Source of the DNA: Robiginitomaculum sp. | Lineage (GTDB): Bacteria; Pseudomonadota; Alphaproteobacteria; Caulobacterales; Maricaulaceae | Assembly (NCBI GenBank): GCA_016763315.1 | Contig: JAESTZ010000021.1 | Span: 1 to 58,396, forward strand | DNA: 58,396 nt | Direction of reading: 5' to 3' | Shown here: piece after piece, positions 54,926-58,396 of the stretch | Layout: each line of letters begins with the position of its first letter | Position numbering within the stretch: the stretch's first letter is position 1 | The notes under the pieces: generated by a model | Told to the model about the DNA's origin: nothing | What the model saw: the letters and a program-made list of their open reading frames with translations, nothing else | Databases searched by the model: none | Program-made: the position numbers and the translations under genes

Positions 54926-56077
54926 CTAACCATCAGAGTTTTGAATAAGTTGCACAAAACCAGTGATGAACCGCCCGAAAAAACCTTTTCTTGAAACATC
55001 GTGCATGGCAACAAGGTTTACATCAATAACTGGTTGTCCCGGAGTGTAAATTCTTAACACAGCTAACTTCTGGCCTGATACGATAGGTGCAGAAATTGGG
55101 CCTGAATATATAATTTCAGCTCTCACTTTTCTGGAAACTGGTTTAAAAATCCCAATATTTACAGGGGTTGCTAGCTGAACCTTTACACTCTTCTCTGCGC
55201 CTAAATATATATCAACTGATCCAACTGGTTGGTTATTGGAAAACAGCTCTATTACTGAAAACTCTCTAAAAGCTGCACTCATCAACCGGTATGAAACTCT
55301 TGATCTGTCACGCCTGACCTGCAAACCGGATGTTACAAGTATGCGTCTTTCTCCATCACGGATTGCAGATGCAACCAAACCATAACCAGCCTCTTTTGTG
55401 TAACCGGTTTTTAAGCCATCAGCACCTTCAAAGAGCGATAATAGTGGATTTCTGTTGTAGCGATTTGAAGGGGCAGCCTTACACCAGTCATATTCTTTTT
55501 GCACAAAATAAGTGTAATATTCTGGAAACTTATCAATCATTAGTTGTGATAATTTTGCAAGGTCAAATGCACTTATTTCATGCCCCTTTGCTGGCCAACC
55601 AGTCGCATTTACAAAATTAACCGATGAAAGCCCCAATTCATGTGCCCGCTCGGTCATAAGCTTTGCAAATGCCGGTTCCGATCCGCTGATGTTCTCGGCC
55701 AAGGTAATTGCAGCATCATTACCAGATAGGACTACCACCCCTTTTATTAAATCTTCAACTCGTACTTTTTCGCCGGGGTTGAGACACATGGTAGATGAAC
55801 CAGAAGCAAAGCCCCCTCGCCTCCATGCATCATCGGAGACGCTAAAACGATCATCAAGCGACAAAGCTCCGGCGGCAAGGCGTTCAAAAACAACGTATAA
55901 GGTCATTATTTTGGTCATTGAGGCCGGAGGCATTGGTTCACGAGCATTTTTTTCAAACAAGACTGTTCCAGTGTCTTGATCAATAATTACTGCTATCGGC
56001 GCTCGAGTTTCAAAGCCTTGGCTCATAACAGTGTTCGCGGGCAAAGTAAGCAAGGCAATCAGTAATAATATTCGCAT
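54926..56077 (-). CDS. dacA: D-alanyl-D-alanine carboxypeptidase (PBP5/6 type)
   Basis: A 383-aa penicillin-binding protein. Signal peptide LLLIALLTLPANTVMS. The active-site motifs are SMTK (PPASMTKIMTLY), SGN (VLSGNDAAI) and KTG (GADGLKTGYTKEAGYG), followed by the PBP5 C-terminal domain. It trims stem peptides of peptidoglycan in the periplasm. Start ATG at 56077; an in-frame upstream start adds four residues. A strong terminator separates it from rlpA, so it probably has its own promoter. Confidence 0.94.
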   Translation of the reverse strand: MRILLLIALLTLPANTVMSQGFETRAPIAVIIDQDTGTVLFEKNAREPMPPASMTKIMTLYVVFERLAAGALSLDDRFSVSDDAWRRGGFASGSSTMCLNPGEKVRVEDLIKGVVVLSGNDAAITLAENISGSEPAFAKLMTERAHELGLSSVNFVNATGWPAKGHEISAFDLAKLSQLMIDKFPEYYTYFVQKEYDWCKAAPSNRYNRNPLLSLFEGADGLKTGYTKEAGYGLVASAIRDGERRILVTSGLQVRRDRSRVSYRLMSAAFREFSVIELFSNNQPVGSVDIYLGAEKSVKVQLATPVNIGIFKPVSRKVRAEIIYSGPISAPIVSGQKLAVLRIYTPGQPVIDVNLVAMHDVSRKGFFGRFITGFVQLIQNSDG

Positions 56078-56091
56078 AATAATCAGCACAT

Positions 56092-56130
56092 AATAAAAGG
56101 GAGCAGTATCTTTAACTGCTCCCTTTTATT
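56092..56130 (-). terminator. Strong terminator between rlpA and dacA
   Basis: A perfect 16-bp stem, arms 56092-56107 and 56115-56130, with a 7-base loop. The A-rich left arm and T-rich right arm make it work on the minus strand after rlpA, 40 bases from its stop. Confidence 0.92.
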
Positions 56131-56169
56131 GCATGATTCAATTTGATGCGCAAAGCATCATATAAAGTT

Positions 56170-57150
56170 TTAATTTTGTTCCGTCACTCTAGCTTTTACA
56201 AATCCAGCAGAGATGACTTCTCTTTGTTGTTCCGCAGCCCTGGATTTACTTGCGTATGGACCAACCAGAACACGATAAATATAGCGATTATTGATCCATG
56301 CTGTTTGCACTTTTGGTTGACCACTAATATTCATTTTTGCTGCAATTCTTCTGGCTTTTTGCTCGCTGGAATAAGCTCCTGCCTGAACAAACCAGCCACT
56401 CTCCGATGTTCTCGGTTTTGATAATGCTATGCGGTACTTTTTATTCGGATTTTCAGGCCATGCATTATTGTTCTGTCTAGAATAACTGGCATTTTGTATT
56501 TTTGGCGCTGCTTGTAAGTTAGCTGAAACTATTGTTACAGGTTGCCTGGCACCGGGCAGAGAGGCTGGGCCAACATATTCGACCCGCACCTTGGTAATAC
56601 CACTAGAGCCGTAGCCAAGTTCAAAAGCGGCTCGTTTTGAAAGATCAATCAACCGATCATCAATAAATGGCCCCCGATCATTTAGACGCACTAATATTTG
56701 CTTACCAGTGCCAAGGTTTGTAACCCTTACAATCGATGGTAACGGTAAAGTCGGGTGAGCCGCGGTCATTGCATTTTGGTCAAAAACCTCGCCATTGGCG
56801 GTTTTCTTCCCATGAAACTTCGGACCATACCAAGAAGCCACTCCAACGCGATTATAATTGTCGTCTCGTGCTGGAATATATGTCTTTCCGGATATGGTGT
56901 ACGGGCGACCGATTTTTTGGTGCGCGCCGCTTGTTGCTGCGCTTGATTGCCGAGGTCTACTTTGTTGCCGGCTACTTTGATGTTGTCGATCATTAGTCGA
57001 ATAATTCGGCGCTCCCCATGCGTTACCGTTATGTGAAACATAATTGCCTGATGATGAACAGGCCGCAGCCAAGCCGCTTAGAGCTAATATTGAAAAGACC
57101 CGCGTTATTTTTAACGGGAGCAAGTTGATGTTTTTACTATCGAGAACCAT
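56170..57150 (-). CDS. rlpA: RlpA septal-ring lytic transglycosylase with SPOR domain
   Basis: A 326-aa outer-membrane lipoprotein that cleaves denuded glycan strands at division sites. Signal ends in SGLAAACSSS, a lipobox. The double-psi beta-barrel domain has VGVASWYGPKFHGKKTANGE, the catalytic Asp in VRLNDRGPFIDDRLIDLSKR and AAFELGY. A SPOR domain is at the C-terminus (GWFVQAGAYSSEQKARRIA, YRVLVGPYASKSRA). A Ser/Gln-rich linker follows the lipobox. GGAAGG precedes the ATG. Confidence 0.95.
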   Translation of the reverse strand: MVLDSKNINLLPLKITRVFSILALSGLAAACSSSGNYVSHNGNAWGAPNYSTNDRQHQSSRQQSRPRQSSAATSGAHQKIGRPYTISGKTYIPARDDNYNRVGVASWYGPKFHGKKTANGEVFDQNAMTAAHPTLPLPSIVRVTNLGTGKQILVRLNDRGPFIDDRLIDLSKRAAFELGYGSSGITKVRVEYVGPASLPGARQPVTIVSANLQAAPKIQNASYSRQNNNAWPENPNKKYRIALSKPRTSESGWFVQAGAYSSEQKARRIAAKMNISGQPKVQTAWINNRYIYRVLVGPYASKSRAAEQQREVISAGFVKARVTEQN

Positions 57151-57462
57151 TGTTGGCCTTCCTTATTCTTGGTTGTAACTTTGCACAACACCCATCTTCC
57201 CGGTTTATCCGAGCTTATTGGATTTAACTGACAGTAAGGTAAGAGCTTGAAATTTCACTTAAACGGATTGGTTACTTTTTAATTAGTTTGTGGCCACAAA
57301 ATTGAATTGAATTATCTATAACTTTGATTTAATTGCCTGTTTTCATAAAGCATGTAAATAAAAATGACGTTTGTAACCAAATAAGCAAGTAAACCACAAA
57401 GAATGTGATTTTCGGGCTTGCCCGATGATCACTTGCTTGCTAATTCGTGGCTCAAGACTTGC
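57151..57462. other. Intergenic stretch between rlpA and tRNA-Ser
   Basis: AT-rich, with no ORF that looks real. It must hold the rlpA promoter on the minus strand and the tRNA-Ser promoter on the plus strand, but I cannot mark convincing hexamers. Confidence 0.4.
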
Positions 57463-57552
57463 GGATGGGTGGCAGAGCGGTTGAATGCACTGGTCTTGAA
57501 AACCAGCGGGCGCGGAAGCGTCTCGGGGGTTCGAATCCCTCCCCATCCGCCA
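57463..57552 (+). tRNA. tRNA-Ser (anticodon TGA)
   Basis: 90 nt including CCA. Acceptor GGATGGG pairs with CCCATCC. Anticodon arm CTGGT-CTTGAAA-ACCAG gives anticodon TGA. A long variable arm (GCGGGCGCGGAAGCGTCTC region) is typical of class II tRNAs. Confidence 0.95.
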
Positions 57553-57816
57553 GCCGCTTTCATCTGTCATATAATAAAATATATGCTGTGTTTATATCCC
57601 CGACATTACAAAAGGGATCGTGATTGGTGTGTTATGAGGTTAACATATCAGAATATCCTTATGATATTTTGAGTACTTATCGCAGTTGATATTTTTACGA
57701 AAGTATGGCGTTAGATATCACTGGTTAACAGGGGGTATGATGTCAGAAGTTTCTTTAAGTAAATTTTACCCATCCCCTCTGGCAATAAATTTTCAATTGA
57801 ATGTTTTTTAAGATTA

Positions 57817-57893
57817 TGGCGACCCCGGCACGACTCGAACGTGCGACCCTCGGATTAGAAATCCGATGCTCTATCCAGCTGAGCTACGGGGCC
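57817..57893 (-). tRNA. tRNA-Arg (anticodon TCT)
   Basis: 77 nt with CCA encoded, on the minus strand. Acceptor GGCCCCG pairs with CGGGGTC (one G-U at the end), anticodon loop TTTCTAA within TCGGA/TCCGA gives TCT, T arm GTTCGAGTC. Confidence 0.95.
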
Positions 57894-57925
57894 ATAATAA
57901 AAACTTCTATATCATTTTTTCAAAG

Positions 57926-58231
57926 TTAATGCGTCCAACTTTGACGACGATCCGTAGCAAAATTATCAGAATAACTCTTTGATTGTCGAGTTGATTTAGT
58001 TTTTTTAATTACTGTGTATTCAATTCCATGTTGCTTGGCATAACGCTCTGCCCGCGCACAAGTATCAAATTTCATTTTAACTTGGGAATCAGTATCGTCC
58101 GATCCAGTCCATCCGGTAAGAGCATCAATGGTTCTGTGCGAATGACTCTCAAATTCTAGTATCCATATATTGGATTTAGCACGTCCGGACTGCATAGCAT
58201 TAGCATCCGGCTGATAAATAAGGGCAGACAT
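57926..58231 (-). CDS. NDUFS4-like complex I accessory protein (ETC complex I subunit region)
   Basis: A 101-aa protein homologous to the mitochondrial 18-kDa NDUFS4 subunit. IYQPDANAMQSGRAKSNIW and WTGSDDTDSQVKMKFDTCA, then AERYAKQHGIEYTVI, are the conserved core. It stabilizes NADH:ubiquinone oxidoreductase near the FMN module. The C-terminal end is basic and Ser-rich. Start ATG at 58231 after GAGG. It lies alone between tRNA-Arg and tRNA-Pro on the same strand, as in many Alphaproteobacteria. Confidence 0.93.
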   Translation of the reverse strand: MSALIYQPDANAMQSGRAKSNIWILEFESHSHRTIDALTGWTGSDDTDSQVKMKFDTCARAERYAKQHGIEYTVIKKTKSTRQSKSYSDNFATDRRQSWTH

Positions 58232-58297
58232 CAATTACTACCTCGCTATTTGTTGTTGCGTCGTGGGAACTGCAAATTGCAGAGACGCTTGTGTTAA

Positions 58298-58374
<77 letters not shown>

Positions 58375-58396
58375 ATCAAGACGTGGTTGTATGCAA

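Noticed and set aside
57343-57570. 75-aa minus-strand ORF over tRNA-Ser
   Set aside because: It is the antisense translation of the tRNA gene and flanking DNA, a common false ORF.

Overview
The window is a moderately AT-rich chromosomal segment of an alphaproteobacterium. The evidence is gene order and gene content: bamE / ubiquinol-cytochrome c chaperone / plsX-fabH-ihfA-MerR regulator; trpEGDC; ispDF fusion next to pgpA, cinA and dusB; dusB-ntrC-ntrY-ntrX-trkA-trkH-dat-hfq-hflX-mazG; rlpA-dacA-tmk-holB-tatD-MBL; an N-terminally extended S9; heme A synthase of the Cox15 type; and an NDUFS4-like complex I protein. I cannot place it below class from sequence alone. An intergenic repeat around ihfA resembles, from memory, a repeat common in Rhizobiales.

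Layout. 1-1.8 kb: 3' end of a CoA-transferase beta subunit and a frameshifted transporter. 1.8-2.85 kb: a minimal mercury locus (GDCCVxC protein, MerT, divergent MerR with an intact operator). 2.87-7.16 kb: envelope and fatty-acid genes, ihfA and a MerR-family regulator with a likely CTG start. 7.3-8.1 kb: tRNA-Pro followed by a tiny islet with a HEPN-like gene, bounded by a copy of the tRNA 3' end. 8.1-16 kb: ctaA, PhoX-type phosphatase plus lipoprotein, rplM-rpsI, a 2OG-oxygenase-like protein, a lipoprotein and recJ. 16.1-18.2 kb: an element at tRNA-Glu with direct repeats, a truncated integrase and an orphan D-Ala-D-Ala-ligase-like ATP-grasp enzyme, followed by about 1 kb of decayed sequence. 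19.4-24.5 kb: an aldolase / HupE / PPIase / DUF3604 operon. 24.6-38 kb: housekeeping genes (trp operon coupled to ppiD, tpiA, lipA, coq10, cinA, pgpA, ispDF, dusB). 37-47.3 kb: the Ntr/Trk/Hfq cluster, in which ntrB is absent and the NtrC-position protein has lost its ATPase core. 47.3-49.3 kb: mazG and glycerate kinase, head to head. 49.3-50.9 kb: an accessory pocket with a proteasome-beta-like Ntn hydrolase. 50.9-58.4 kb: ppa, MBL hydrolase, tatD, holB, tmk, dacA, rlpA, an NDUFS4-like gene and three tRNAs.

Five reading-frame breaks (transporter, lipoprotein at 18.5 kb, tpiA, and two in the Ntn hydrolase) are all one-base losses that can be repaired by adding one base to a mononucleotide run. 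This pattern looks more like homopolymer deletion errors in the assembly than five real pseudogenizations, so those genes should be read as possibly intact. The most unusual biology is the degenerate NtrC without NtrB, the Ntn hydrolase with proteasome-like Thr1/Asp17/Lys33 spacing, the two tRNA-borne micro-islands, and the MerT gene that appears to be translated from a leaderless transcript.
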